64,000 nucleotides of DNA from Astropecten irregularis (Eukaryota > Echinodermata > Asteroidea > Paxillosida > Astropectinidae), in the NCBI GenBank assembly GCA_963971285.1, contig OZ020263.1:3844001-3908000 (forward strand), given 5' to 3'. The notes under the pieces are model-generated. The model was not told the origin of the DNA. It searched no databases and saw only the letters and a list, made by a program, of their open reading frames with translations. The number at the start of each line of letters is the position of its first letter. Within the stretch, counting starts at the first letter, position 1. Both the position numbers and the translations under genes were made by a program. Shown piece after piece: positions 45,161 to 56,764 of the stretch.

Positions 45161-45965
45161 AGACATATTTCTATTATAAGTAGCATTTGAAATGGCGTGT
45201 CTTCTTATTAATATTATTGGGCGCCCTTAGTTGCCAGTATAATACGCACAGCAAAAGGAATCCCGACTTGAGGCAAGTCTAGGTAGATGAAAAACTCAAT
45301 CTCAAGATGAAAAGACGTAAAACGTAATTTTTGTGTTTTATATTTTAATACGTGCAACAAAACATTGTCAATAATACACATGCAATATCTTAATCGTCTT
45401 CATAAAAAAAATGAAAATTGAAACACATTAATTTGTTTTCAACATTGTTATGTGCAAGCAGTAGGCCTTTACAGTATATACACAACCTTAATTTTTACAA
45501 GACACGTGATTATTCAACACATAATTAGAAGTACATGTACAACAGGCATTACGCCTCAAATTGCTGTATTTATCCAGAAAAAGGAGTAAAAACCAAAGCC
45601 AAAACATGTTTGATCTAGTGCAAAGATCAAACATGAGTTATTCCCACACAATTTTGGCGCAACAATTGCAACTCGGTTTTCGCTGTTTTCCACTGATCAA
45701 TTGAGCTGAAAACTTCACAGGTTTGTGAAATTATGAGCATCCTGCCCTTTCATTGTACATGTTAACTAAGAAAATTATACAATTTGTGAATTCTTGGTAC
45801 CACGCCGACGCAATTTAAACGTCCATTAAAAAAAAACACCAAATTGGCAAGAGATATAATCAAAGTCTCCTTTCTTAAAGTGCTTATAACGGCAACAATA
45901 GTTTTAAAACCAAATGTCCTATTCAGACTTCACAAATAAAAAAGAAATGTAAAACCGTAAAGCTT

Positions 45966-46317
45966 AAAGGTAGTATCATACTTTGGTAAGACACCATAAC
46001 AGAAATGTTCACAGATTTATGTATAACTTACAGGGTATAAAGATGGTAGTGGTAGAAACATACCGTTAAAATTGTTCCGCCTGAAATGCTGTATTTATCC
46101 AGATTATTAGTAAAACAGCGACCGAAAATCTTTTTGATCTTTTAAAAGATCAAAAATAAAAGAGAGAAGGCCGATTTTCACTGTTTTCTCAAAAACGGTG
46201 GGCGCCGTATGGGATTGAAATTTTCACAGATGACTATTATACTGTATCGTCTTTGATATTTTTGCCCATGAATCTGTATTTCTTTGACAAAAACCAAAGT
46301 ATGATACTACTTTTAAA
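45966..46317 (+). mobile_element. MITE family 1, full copy between the two MMP genes
   Basis: It has the complete ends and core, 352 bases, and lies immediately beyond the stop of the secreted MMP gene. It may contribute to that gene's 3' UTR. Confidence 0.85.
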
Positions 46318-46346
46318 ACAAATTGTACACAAGTAAAATATCGCCG

Positions 46347-46615
46347 TTAAGAACTTGGGCAAGTGTTGAGAATATATCGGTTGACTTCGCGTGGGTAGTG
46401 GCTGGGATACATGAATCGTTTCTCGGCATCGTCGAAGAGATAGTAGATGTTACCGGTGAACAGGTACACGTTGGGCGTAGTCTGGCCCTCGTTGTTGATG
46501 TTGGGATTGATGGCGGTGACGCGGAGGTTACGCACCGGCATGCCGTCCAAGTTCAGGTTCCAGATTCGGAGGCGATTCTGCAGAGTACTTTCTCGGAATC
46601 GGTAGACAAAGAAAC
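46347..46615 (-). CDS. Secreted MMP exon 10 (hemopexin end, stop)
   Basis: It opens FFVYRFRE and runs through an unusual asparagine-rich stretch to [11 protein letters not shown] and [16 protein letters not shown]. The last cysteine closes the hemopexin ring and the chain ends three residues later. Confidence 0.9.
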
Positions 46616-49600
46616 CTGATGGAGGGTTGGGATTAATTGAAAGAAGATCACGAAATATTATGTAACCGACTTAGACAAGTTGGGCGTCAGTCGATTAGGT
46701 ACGCAAGTGGTCATATTAGAGTTGCATACATAACAATGGGAGACTTTGGAAAACCGGTTCTCAAAAGTCTCCCATTACGTTGGGCCAGGTTACCCTTAAT
46801 ACATGTACATGTACATAACTGAAATGCAATGAACCATATTAGGTCAATTCCTGCACAACAAGCCACGGCGGAAGGAGTCACTTTTCCGTTCCTTCCTTCT
46901 CCTGAATTAGACATTATTTTCGGTTCCTTTTTCGTCCCATCGAATCTTCGTTCACCAATCCATAATGACCAGCTGTAACTACGGTTAAGACCATCCTTCT
47001 CAATTATTTTGGGTGAGTTTGGAAATTATTGAAATGTATCTAACTAGGCCTACATATAAAGAAACTGTGCTTAGCTTGAAATGTATTTTCGAGACATAAT
47101 TCACAACCGGAACGTTTTTCGGAACATAAGCCGCGGCTTATACGTTGATTCTTGTCTATGTAAAGAAAGTTTTAAGTGCGGCCGGGCCCGCTTCAAACGT
47201 CGAACTTCTGCCGTGTCTAAATTCCATTCTTTGCAATCGAGAAGAAAAGCGGCGGAAGTTCGGCAGTTGCTTCAAACGCCGGTTTTCTGTTAACCTAACG
47301 CCAATTTCAACATGGCGGACCAGGAGAGAGTTATGATATTGCTATATATTCTTATTGCGAGTAGGCGGCGCTCTCTCTCTCATTTTAAATCGGCACTGGA
47401 ATTCTGACTTGGGATGTTTCAATTGAATTAGACACGGTAACAAATCGACGTAGACGTGCCGTTCTTCTGCCGTTAAAAGCGGCACCACCTGTCGAACTTT
47501 CGACAGAAAGCCGGCAGTTGCTTGAAATTTCTGCAGTGTCTGGTACAAATCTTGGGCCATAATTTGAATTAGACAAGGCAGAAGTTCCACTCACGGTTTG
47601 AAGCGGGCCTTAATAAATACAAAGGTACATGGTCATTGGCAATTCCTGTGCAGGTATTGTCTCCATTTACATGCTGTCGCAGAGGAAGACTAAAGCAGAG
47701 TGTAGGCCTACACTGTCAACATTCTAGGTAACATGTTGCCCAGGTATGGCAGCACATAACATGACTTTGGGCTCTGTGTACACTTACATGTACATGTACA
47801 TGTAGTTACATTTGACCGCCAACATCTTAACGAGATGGTGCTGAAACAATGAGTGAAAATGAGCATTGGCTAATTTTCCGATTCAGTTGCAATATCTTGC
47901 ATTGCAGCTTTCTTTTTGCTTTTGTTCTGTTTGCATGTGACATCCCACAGAGGCGTAATAAAAACAAAACAGATATTCTGGCATTGAAACGAATTGATTC
48001 GACAAGCTGAACATCACTGTGTTGTAATCCTCTAAATATTTCTGTATGGACATTGAATTGACATCACTAAAAGAACCGGTAGGCTGCTTACCTTTAAAGA
48101 AGTACGTGTAGCCGTCGGTGGGGGAGACATACCCAGCTTGCACGTTGCACGGCAGACCGGGCCATTGATCACGGATGGCCATCCGACCCATGTACTCACG
48201 ATTCTGGTACATCCACACGAAGCACCTCTGCATAGGCGACATGGCAACAATATTCAGGAATTAGTTTGGTTCATCATGACATGATCGTATACATCTAGGC
48301 TTGGAATCCAGGCTATAGGTGCACACTACATGAGGATGCCGCTTAAGCAATAATCTGAAAGCACTTTCATTCCTATCTCAGGTAACCTTTAAAGACAATG
48401 AAATGTAGGCCTCTATTCTGTCTTGAGAGACAATAGTATGCGTTAGTTTGTTTAAGTTAAATCAGTAACATCATACGATACGGCTAAACAGACAGATATG
48501 AGAGCGGCACTGCTTCTGACATAGCAGGGAAATGCATCTGCAGCCAGTCGTAGAACAGGGGAGAGCTCTATAAATTATGTAGTGGTTGGTGTACGTACCT
48601 TGAAGATGTATGTGACGTTGCCTTGTGTCACGGCGGCTTGGATGAAGTTGGGAAGGCCCTGCCATTCTGCGTTGATTATCGCGTATGTATGAGGGTAGTC
48701 ATCCAAACGCCACACATACCTACCTGTAGGAACCACAATAGCACAATAAAATCAGTCAAATATGATATAATAAACATCTACATTCTCTTCCAATAATGTA
48801 AAGAGTTTCTGCTTACGACTTCGATCAGTCGCAAACGGTTTTCGATCTGGGAAAAGTTATACCATCAGCTGAATTAGGCCAACACCAGAACAAACTAAAC
48901 TCGAACCATAGGCCCTACGCCTACAATGCCAGTGAAATTTTTGGCGGTCGTGACGAAAAACGGTTTCAATGTTGGACCCTAAAATGGGCGTTTTTCATTG
49001 GTTGAGATCTGTCAAACGTCACTAGTAAAACTATGACGTTATACTCAAACCGGTAGGTGCGCCTTCATTGGGCAAAGAGAAAATACACGTAGTCATGTTT
49101 ATGTTGCTTACCTATGAAACCGTACGTGCGTCCGTCGGCAGTATTCGCCACCGCGTCAAATGTGCCATTTCTCAAACACGCCGCCAGAGGGGGTGGTTGC
49201 TGAGGGGCAGGGGGCGCCGCTGGTGTTGTTGTGACGTCACCTGGAGAATTAAAAGACGCTGAGAGTTAAAAACGAATCATGGCTCTCAACATGAGAAACT
49301 CTTCTACCAAATACCAGTAACTCGTGCAACAATCTTACAATTTGAGATCGTGTTGATGTTGTCAATTCAAAACATAGGTTCATGATCAAAAAGCCAAAGT
49401 TGGCTGACCCAACTTTCATTACTGATCATGTCAATAACGTACAGAGCATACTTCTAACTTCAAATGGTTCGCTTTGTGGTAAGGCCATTTATTGGTATCA
49501 CGCTTTATAATGACAATTCTTGCCATACCAAATTTAATCTTATTTCTAGTGCCTTTGGCTTTCCTTAACTGAATTAAGAGATGCACATAATCAAGACACT

Positions 49601-52600
49601 CACCAGTACTACCTCCTTCGCCTGACGTAGATACCTTTCCTGTTAAGCAAAAAAATGCAAAACAAAAACCGGTTTATTTAAGGAAAAACTATCGGCTGAT
49701 TTAATTATACGAACAAGCTCGGATATGGACTGGATGAAGAAAACGGCTACCAGACTAAGTTTGAATCCAAATCTCGGTTTGATTGCACTACTTCGAATGT
49801 AGGATGGATGCACTGTGAATAATTGTAATGAGGCTGGGGATTGTTGTGCGCATATCCTTCTGTAATATGACAAAATCCACTCTCACCTATACAGGGTGTC
49901 CCAGAAAAAAACGCAACACTGTGTCGGGACCCATTATATTAAAATTAAACTGTTTATCACTTTTAGATTCAGATATGTAATACAGCCATGTCTTGGCTAT
50001 CACCATGTAGAATTTAAGCATATTGGGGCCGAAATTGGCGAAAATTTGACCAATTGAAAGAGTACTCTTTAAACTTAACAAATTTGCAAGGATAACACGC
50101 ATGGTAGTCATATACATGTACACACAATGTGAATGAAAGAAAGATAAAAATCGGGTTTTGAGGTTGGATGATTCAGTCTTAGTTTTTTCACTAAATTTTA
50201 GTCCAATTTTGCTCAAATTCTACATGGCAATAGCCGAGACATGGCTGTATAACATATCTGAATCTTGAAGTGATAAACAGTTTAATTTTCATATATAGTT
50301 CTCAACACAAGTGTTGCTGGTTTTTTTTGGACACCCTGTATAGTGAAGAGAGGTATAACTTCTAATGTAAAGAGGAAACTTGGTGACGAGAAAAACATCT
50401 TGGAAATGCTTAGACCGCCGTGTAAGACGGCCATGTTGATAAAGAAAAGACTGCCTCGTTTTTAGTGTGGAGGTTTCCCTGACTGACGTCATTTTCTTTT
50501 CGATTGCAGCCTCAGAAGAACATGGCTTGGTAAATGTATACTCACTTCCGTACAGACTCCTAATTCCCTCTTTGTCGTCTTCGCCCAGTTGGAAGTTGGC
50601 CTGGTACCCACGGTAGTACGGGTACATCAGTGCAGATATGTCTTCCGAATGGAAAAGGCCCAGACTATGACCGAACTCATGTGCAGCAACTTGGAAGAGG
50701 TTGGTCCCTGTATGTTCGCAGGAAAAGAAATGTAAAGATTAAAAATTAACATTTGCTTACCGTGAAATTGCGTCTAAGACTGTGTACTAAATTCTCTGGC
50801 TGCGGCTGCAAATTACACACGCCCCTCTGGCAGCCACTAGCCAATGACTGCAGCCGTTTCCATAGACTTGTGTGTTATTTGCAGCCGCAGCCAGATATGA
50901 GGGACACGGCCTTTTTCTTTAATCATTCCGATTTGAAAGGGTTGTTTGAAGAAACCGGAAGTGCGACGAAATAAAAAAGTGCGAAAGTACGAACGATTCT
51001 GACATGGTGTTTCTGCAAACCGATCCACATATAGGCTACCAAATTGTCAACATACAAAGCGTAATCTTTCTTAATTACTAAGAAAGTACATGTACATATT
51101 TAAAAATAAAATGTCATCAAATAAATAACTTTGGCAATATTGACAGCTCATCTGAAAAGATGATTACAGTATTAACTTGATATAGTTGATAGTCTGTAAC
51201 TGTAACACGGTGTATAACTTTGCCACTCCCAGGCATTCTACCAAGAATGTTATTTGGGGCACTGCAAGGGAGAGAGAAAGAATAAAGGATTTTCACTTAC
51301 CGGCAAACGTTCCGATAGTCCACTGCTCGTCACCGTCGAAATGTGCGTCGCTCCTGAGGGGCAGGTAAGCGTGTGCCAGTACCCCGCCCGGCCCGTCAAA
51401 CGGTGCTCCGTCCCCGTGGTCACGAGACGCGAAGAGAATGACGATGTCGGCTTGCGGATCATAAACTTCTTGGAATGACAGTGGGGTGACATCGGCCCAT
51501 ACCTGGGGAGAGAGAGGGGGAGTGGGTAAGAACATGAAGACTTGTATGATATGATGGAGGGTTTTGCAGGATTCAAGGAACTTACGGCGACTTCAGACGA
51601 TCGCTTTCAAGAAAGTTCCTGCACGACAAACTTGGCTTTCCTCACCAATTGAATAAAATCATCAAATCACTACAAGGGAAACTGACTGGCTTAATCTTTT
51701 ATCATTGAAATGTGCCACAAAGAAAAATTTACTGGAGCCAGATTTTGACCTGCGAAACCCTGAATGCATGTACAATACCGGAGCTATAGCCTACCAACCG
51801 AGCTATCCAGCCATACAAAATGGGTCAAGTCGTACCCAGGTTAAGTCTTATCCCAAGAAAAGATACCCAAGTCAGCTCATACACAGGTCATCTCGTGCCC
51901 AAGTTAACTCGTACCAGGTGAACTTGGGTACGAGTTAACCAGGGTACATAAGAGATGATCCCAAATCCAGCACTACATGTATAATGTTGGTGTCCATAGT
52001 AACTCGTTTAAGTGACTTTAAGTTAAATACAAGTTTGTGAAGGCATTTTTGTCATGATTATCAAATTAGTTTCTCTTTTCTTCCATAGGTTACGAACTAC
52101 TCTACATGTATAGGCCTATACCCCCGGCTCAACCTACCTGGAAGGCGTCCCGCACCGTCATCCGGACGTCATCTGCCGTCAAGAACGGAGGGAAGTCTTT
52201 GATCCAGTAAGTCAGGTCAGTCTGCTGGAACTTGGTGGATGCGACTCGGTAGTCCTGGGGACTACGGTCGGCCATGCCACACCGAGGTGAATCGATGGCC
52301 GCCAGTAAGAGACTATCAGCAACGCCTGCAGAGGAAATCAAAAGTTCTCAAGTCTTTAGAGGGAGTTTTTCACACAAGACAAATTTTATAGGCAACTTAA
52401 AAATGACAGCCAACCAAGAACAATGCGTCAATAGAGGAAACGTCCGCAGCATATACTAGAATTATGTGAAAATCGGAAAGAGAATGTTATTGTTGGTCTT
52501 CTTGAAGTTTGCCATAACAGAACTGGTTGCATTAAAACTGCCCCGTCTACAGTGACGAAATGGGTCATCTCGTACCCAAAATCTCATGTGACACTGGCCC

Positions 52601-54124
52601 AAAAAACCAAGACTCTTGAGGCTGTCCTAGCGGCCTCGGATCCCCTGATGTGACCGCGAAGAAATTCTCACCCGCAAGTTCCCCGACCAGGGCCGAATTG
52701 GCCTGAATACAGACCGAGCTTGCTCGGGCCAGAGTGGCCTGCATTTGATTTGAATCGCCTCGAGGTCAACTTGGCCCACAACAAACTCGACCCGAGTCAA
52801 CTCGGCTCTGAGTGGCAACTTGACGCGGATGCCCCTGATACTATTAGACTGATAATGTGGGATCGCATGCCTTACCTGTTGGTTCGAGTCCTAGCATGGT
52901 CTGAAGATCGATGATCGCCTGAGTGATGTCCTGAAGTCCACCGTCTTCATCCGTCTCTGACATGAAGCCATTACTCGTCAGGTAGTTCTGTTGTAAGCGC
53001 AAAATGTCAAACCGTAAACGACTTTTACTTGTATTTATGCATGTAATGAGTTAAGAGGGCCTCACGTCCGAAATGGGTTAGTCGTACGGAAGTTCATAAC
53101 TCGTGCCCAAGTTAAGTTAAGTACCCCCCAAAAAAGACACCCAAGTCAAATCGTATCCAGCCTAGTCGTAGCAGTCAGTGGCGCACCCCGGGGGGGGGTC
53201 TAGAAAAACATGCACATTATAGTCTACACAACGCATTTTTTTTATGCAATTGGCGCTTAATAACTGAACAAAAATCCAATATTTAAACAAGAAAAATTTC
53301 ATCTTCAGACAGAGGCGTCAACTCGGCGTCATCTCATACCAAATTATTTTCTACATTAAAAATATACATACAGTAATTCAATTAGTAGTATAAGAGAGAA
53401 TTTACATTGGTTTCAGGTTATATCTCATCTAGGAAAAGGAGATTTTTCCCTCGAAAAAAAATAAAAATTTAATTAATTAGCCTAACTCTGCAGAAAGGCG
53501 CCCTCTGTTGTCCAAGGCATTACTTGCACAGCCATGCATGATATTGTATCGTCTATGTGCCGTAAATGGCAAGATGGTGGCCTCCGGATTTGTTGCTTAA
53601 GGTGATTTTTTTCGTGGGAAAAATCTCCCTTTCCTAGATGAGATATAACCTGAAACCAATGCAAATTCTCTCTTATACTACTAATTGAATTACTGTATGT
53701 ATATTTTCAATGTAGAATATAATTTGGTATGAGTTGACGCCTCTGTCTGAAGTTGACGCCGAGAAAAAAGAGTTGACTTTGATTAGTGTGACCGTCTTGG
53801 GTGTTCTGTAATCCTCGAACTTGATTTGGGCGGCAAAATGGAAATTGGGTGGGGCATTCGGTTAAACTGTCCGCAGGATGCATGGTATGACAGGGAAAGA
53901 GTGACCTTTCAAATCCACACATTTAACCGTCGCCCCCTTAAACACTCTATAATCAAATTTTGTTTTATTAAAGGCAATCAAATGACAAAGATATCAACAA
54001 CAACAGCTTTTACCTGTAGGTGCGTCAGTTGCTGGTCCAAGTCATTCTGTGTCACTGCAACGTGGATCCACACATGAAGTAGCATTAGATTAAAAACGAA
54101 ACTACTAAACTGAACGGTCCTCAT
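46347..54124 (-). CDS. Matrix metalloproteinase, secreted type without furin site
   Basis: Ten exons (54124-54014, 52987-52876, 52325-52138, 51502-51301, 50707-50546, 49639-49604, 49240-49112, 48723-48599, 48227-48092, 46615-46347) join in frame to 489 residues. The order is: signal peptide; propeptide with a variant switch PRCGMAD (88-94); no RxKR between switch and catalytic domain; zinc motif [11 protein letters not shown] (214-224); Met-turn methionine 232; a Ser/Gly plus proline-rich hinge with its own 36-base mini-exon; and a hemopexin domain closed by C292 and C486. It ends three residues after the last cysteine, so it has no membrane anchor. Activation must depend on another protease. 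Blades 3 and 4 diverge from the consensus and blade 3 has two extra cysteines. It is convergent with the other MMP gene, but the protein sequences differ enough that this is not a recent duplicate. Confidence 0.92.
47184..47609. mobile_element. Inverted-repeat element AGGCCCGCTTCAAACG
   Basis: GGGCCCGCTTCAAACGTCGA with ACTTCTGCCGTGTCTAA on the left is mirrored by TTAGACAAGGCAGAAGTTCC and GGTTTGAAGCGGGCC on the right. An inner repeat of the GCCGTGTCTAA motif is also present. Confidence 0.78.
48092..48227 (-). CDS. Secreted MMP exon 9 (hemopexin blade with extra cysteines)
   Basis: [26 protein letters not shown] and YTYFFKG form a blade with two cysteines (357 and 387) that most hemopexin domains lack. 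They could pair with each other. Confidence 0.9.
48599..48723 (-). CDS. Secreted MMP exon 8 (hemopexin)
   Basis: [22 protein letters not shown] and VTYIFK form a regular hemopexin blade unit. Phase 1 to 0. Confidence 0.9.
49112..49240 (-). CDS. Secreted MMP exon 7 (proline-rich hinge, hemopexin start)
   Basis: A stretch rich in Thr, Pro, Ala and Gln leads to the first hemopexin cysteine ([12 protein letters not shown]). Phase 1-1. Confidence 0.88.
49604..49639 (-). CDS. Secreted MMP exon 6 (36-base hinge mini-exon)
   Basis: It is phase 1-1 and encodes a Ser/Thr/Gly-rich linker ([11 protein letters not shown]). Splice sites AACAG| and |GTGAGT are good. Skipping it would shorten the hinge without a frameshift. 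Confidence 0.7.
49892..50338. mobile_element. Mariner-like MITE in secreted MMP intron 5
   Basis: A 447-base element with ends CAGGGTGTCCCAGAAAAAAA and its inverse (TTTTTTTTGGACACCCTG), flanked on both sides by TA. This is the Tc1/mariner target duplication. A related fragment lies at 28870-29040. Confidence 0.85.
50546..50707 (-). CDS. Secreted MMP exon 5 (zinc-binding active site)
   Basis: [15 protein letters not shown] and ALMYPYY supply the three zinc histidines, the catalytic glutamate and the Met-turn. Confidence 0.95.
50765..50915. mobile_element. GCTGCGRCCG MITE in secreted MMP intron 4
   Basis: CTCTGGCTGCGGCTGCAAAT is mirrored by TTTGCAGCCGCAGCCAGA, with GACTGCAGCCGTTTCCATAG between. 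It is the same family as 42287-42425. Confidence 0.7.
51301..51502 (-). CDS. Secreted MMP exon 4 (catalytic domain, metal-binding loops)
   Basis: [25 protein letters not shown] and [12 protein letters not shown], then SDAHFDGDE, match the MMP structural zinc and calcium loops. Phase 0 to 1. Confidence 0.93.
51655..51830 (-). repeat. tRNA-derived SINE fragment in secreted MMP intron 3
   Basis: On the minus strand it has GGATAGCTCGGTTGGTAGGC (A box) and a decayed B box, then the ACTGGCT...GTTTCCCTTGTAG body. Confidence 0.72.
52138..52325 (-). CDS. Secreted MMP exon 3 (variant cysteine switch)
   Basis: PRCGMAD carries the switch cysteine, with alanine where the family nearly always has proline. 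[11 protein letters not shown] opens the catalytic domain. No basic furin motif is present. Confidence 0.92.
52876..52987 (-). CDS. Secreted MMP exon 2 (propeptide)
   Basis: It begins NYLTSNGFM, equivalent to NYLNYYGYM in the neighbouring gene. It continues [18 protein letters not shown], which is usual propeptide sequence. Phase 0 to 1. Confidence 0.9.
53172..53300. mobile_element. hAT-like MITE, partial copy
   Basis: It starts CAGTGGCGCACC and shares ACATGCACATTATAG, ACAACGCATTTT and TTGGCGCTTAATAACTGA (inverted) with the element at 30822. It is cut by the foldback element. Confidence 0.65.
53303..53752. mobile_element. Long foldback element in secreted MMP intron 1
   Basis: The left arm (about 53303-53470) contains TTCAGACAGAGGCGTCAACT, TACATACAGTAATTCAATTA and GGTTTCAGGTTATATCTCAT. 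The right arm (about 53590-53752) is its reverse complement, making arms of about 165 bases around a loop of about 120. Confidence 0.87.
54014..54124 (-). CDS. Secreted MMP exon 1 (signal peptide)
   Basis: It encodes 37 residues with a hydrophobic core ([16 protein letters not shown]). Phase-0 donor CAG|GTAAAA. Confidence 0.88.
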
Positions 54125-54271
54125 TTTATGAAACGAATTAAAATGAGGGCTAATTCGAAAAGATAAGTTTCTTTTTTGTGAGTTTTTACATGAACTGAAG
54201 ATTGCTCCGGGTGACCTCTGGTGATGTTTGTATTTTCGCTAAAGTGGCTTCCCTCACAAACTTCGTCTCAG

Positions 54272-54278
54272 TTTTATA
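54272..54278 (-). promoter_or_regulatory. TATA box of the secreted MMP gene
   Basis: TATAAAA on the minus strand lies 154 bases before the start codon at 54124, almost the same spacing as in the neighbouring MMP gene. Confidence 0.5.
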
Positions 54279-55195
54279 GTGGGTCCATGTTTGTTTACTG
54301 TTACCTAGGGGATGTGCAACCACGCACCTCATCTGTGGTTTGGGTCTTGGTTACTTAGGTAAGATACCTCGTTCCAAATTTCCTGTTTCATAATGCCGCT
54401 TTCAATGTGTTGAGGGGGCAAGGTCGGAATGGTGAAGCTTCCATCCAAACATGCACCCCTTTACTCACTGATGCATGCATGCGGACGCACTGGGCAGTCT
54501 ATTGTGACTGTCACCCAGGAACGTGCCTGTGGCTAGACGTCTCTCCATCAGCGAGCTGCTTGTACTGTGTACTCGCCCATTGTTGACCACTGCAGCTCTT
54601 CCACGTCTATTCATTGGAAACACTTGAGTTCGACTTGAGTTAAGTCTAGCCCGTGACCCATAGAGCATGTTAATTGTTTGTTTAGACTTATGAAACTACC
54701 AAGATGCGCTCCTCCAACTTCCATAGGCAATACTACGCGTCACTGTCTACATCAACATCAATGACAAGAGGAAGGCTTTCTTGGGGTATCCAGGAATTCT
54801 GAGAAAGATGCGTTGTATGCATGCGATTTTGTTTTGTTCGCTATAACTTTGGGTCCGAGTTGTCTTTGATGATGAGAGTTTATGCAAGGCTTATACAATC
54901 ATCTTACAATCAACTTATGTAAAAAAAAAATTCTCAGTAATGGAGACACTATGTGAAATTTACATTTTGAGAAGAACTCATCGGTCTTAACTCGCCAGTT
55001 CTCAGAATCATATCTCTCTCCAAAATAGTATTTTTCAAGTTATTTGCGCAAACCTTAGTACTATAATTTCCACCATGCAAACTTTTCAAATCTCATTTCA
55101 ATTCTGAGGTGGCATTTATCTCATCATAACTTGTCTCCGAACAGTGTTTGACGAAAATGTTCAGACTGATGTTGTATTGTTGTATGTAAGGATTG

Positions 55196-55566
55196 AAGGT
55201 AGTACATGTATCATACTTTGGTAAGAGACCAAAACATAAATGTTCACAGATTTACCTATAACTTCCAAGGTATGAAGATGGTGGTGGTATAGAAACAAAC
55301 TATTAAAATGTTTCCACCTGAAATGGTGTATTTATCCAGAAATTAGTAAAACAACGACCGAAAATCTTTTTGATCTTTTAAAAGATTAAAAATAAAAGAG
55401 AAAAGACTTAAGAAATACTGTGGCCGTTTTTCGCTGTTTTCTCAAAAAGTGGGCAACGTATGGGACTGAAATTTTCACAGATTACTTTTATTGTATCTTC
55501 CTTGATATTTTTGCCCACGAATCTGTATTTCTTTGACAAAAACCAAAGAATGATACTACCTTTAAA
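55196..55566 (+). mobile_element. MITE family 1, full copy
   Basis: The end is slightly expanded (GAAGGTAGTACATGTATCAT). The core and right end (CCAAAGAATGATACTACCTTT) are intact. Confidence 0.83.
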
Positions 55567-55674
55567 GAGTATCACGAGGAGACATCTTAAGTTGTAGAGA
55601 ATGGTGGTTCCCAAAATGAACATTTTATTCGAAGATTCTTATGAAGAAATTTCTTTTCTTTTTTTCTTTTTTTA

Positions 55675-55990
55675 AGTTACAGTAGATGATTGGTAACATA
55701 CCCAAACAGAAATGTTTACATATTTACGTGTAACTTTCAGGATATGACGATGTTGCTGGTAGAAATATACCGTTAAAATATTTCCGCCCGAAATTGTGTA
55801 TTTATCCAGAAATTAGTAAATACAAAGACCGGGATGAGGTCAAAACTCCTAGCTGGGAATAGATTTGAAAATACCGTGGGCGTTTTCACTGTTTTCTATA
55901 TAGTTTCCTATGATGGCATGAGCTGAAAACTTGACAGGTTTGTTTTTATTCCATGACAAACCATGATTATCAATAATCACCTTTACCAAT
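55675..55990 (+). mobile_element. MITE family 2 copy
   Basis: It contains GTTACAGTAGATGATTGGTA, the shared core, and a decayed right end near CAATAATCACCTTTACC. Confidence 0.72.
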
Positions 55991-56020
55991 CTTGTCTAAA
56001 TAAAGACGAGGGCAAATCTT

Positions 56021-56393
56021 AAAGGTACTATCATACTTTGGCATTCCGAAAAAAGGTTTCCCCGAAACAGAAATCTTCACACATTTACCTAGTTACAGGG
56101 TAGTTAAGATAGTGATTGTAGAAACATACCGTTAACATTTTTTCTGCCCGGAATGCTATTTTTATCCAGAAAAGAGTAAAAAACCAATAACTAAAATTAT
56201 TTTTAATATTTTAAAGGTCAAAAATAAAAGAGAAAAAACTTAAGAAATACTACAGTGGCTGTTTTTCACTGTTTTCTCAAAAGGTGGGCACTGTATGGGA
56301 CTGCAATGTTCACAGCTTAGGTCTATACTGTACTGTATCTGCCTTAATATTTTTGCCCATGATTCTGTATTTCTTTGATAAAGTATGATGGTG
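56021..56393 (+). mobile_element. MITE family 1, full copy
   Basis: It starts AAAGGTACTATCATACTTTG and keeps the core. The right end is shortened to AAAGTATGATGG. Confidence 0.78.
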
Positions 56394-56425
56394 GTTTTGA
56401 AATAAAAATGACATGTTCCCTGAAA

Positions 56426-56764
56426 AAGGGAGTGTCATGCTTTGGTAGCATATACCGAAACAGAAATCTTCACAGATTTACCTATAACTTACAGGGTATA
56501 AAGATGATGATGGTAGAAACATACTGTTAAATAAATTCTGCCCGAAATGCTGTAAATTTCCAGAAAAAGAGTAAAAACAATGGCCAAAAGTATTAAAATA
56601 CGAGAGAAAAGACGAAATACTGTGGCCGTTTTCACGGTTTTCTCAAAAAGTGGGCACCGTATGGGACTTGAAATTTCACAGGTGACTGTTATTGTATCTT
56701 GTTGCTTATGAATCTGCATTTCTTTGACAAAAACTTCTTTGACAAAGTATGGTATTACCTTTAA
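56426..56764 (+). mobile_element. MITE family 1, full copy
   Basis: It lies about 30 bases after the previous copy in the same orientation. Left end GGGAGTGTCATGCTTTGG, right end CAAAGTATGGTATTACCTTT. Confidence 0.78.

Larger units (their letters stand above)
44296..46346. other. Shared 3' space of the convergent MMP genes
   Basis: It contains a SINE, AT-rich DNA with ACATGTACATGTA motifs, a partial family 2 MITE (45556-45780) and a family 1 MITE. I see no coding region. The 3' UTRs of both genes must end here. Confidence 0.6.

Noticed and set aside
46734-46778. Terminator-like hairpin near the secreted MMP gene
   Set aside because: The inverted GGGAGACTTTTGAGAACCGG pair is a short relative of the element at 58395-58542, and hairpin terminators do not apply to a polymerase II gene.
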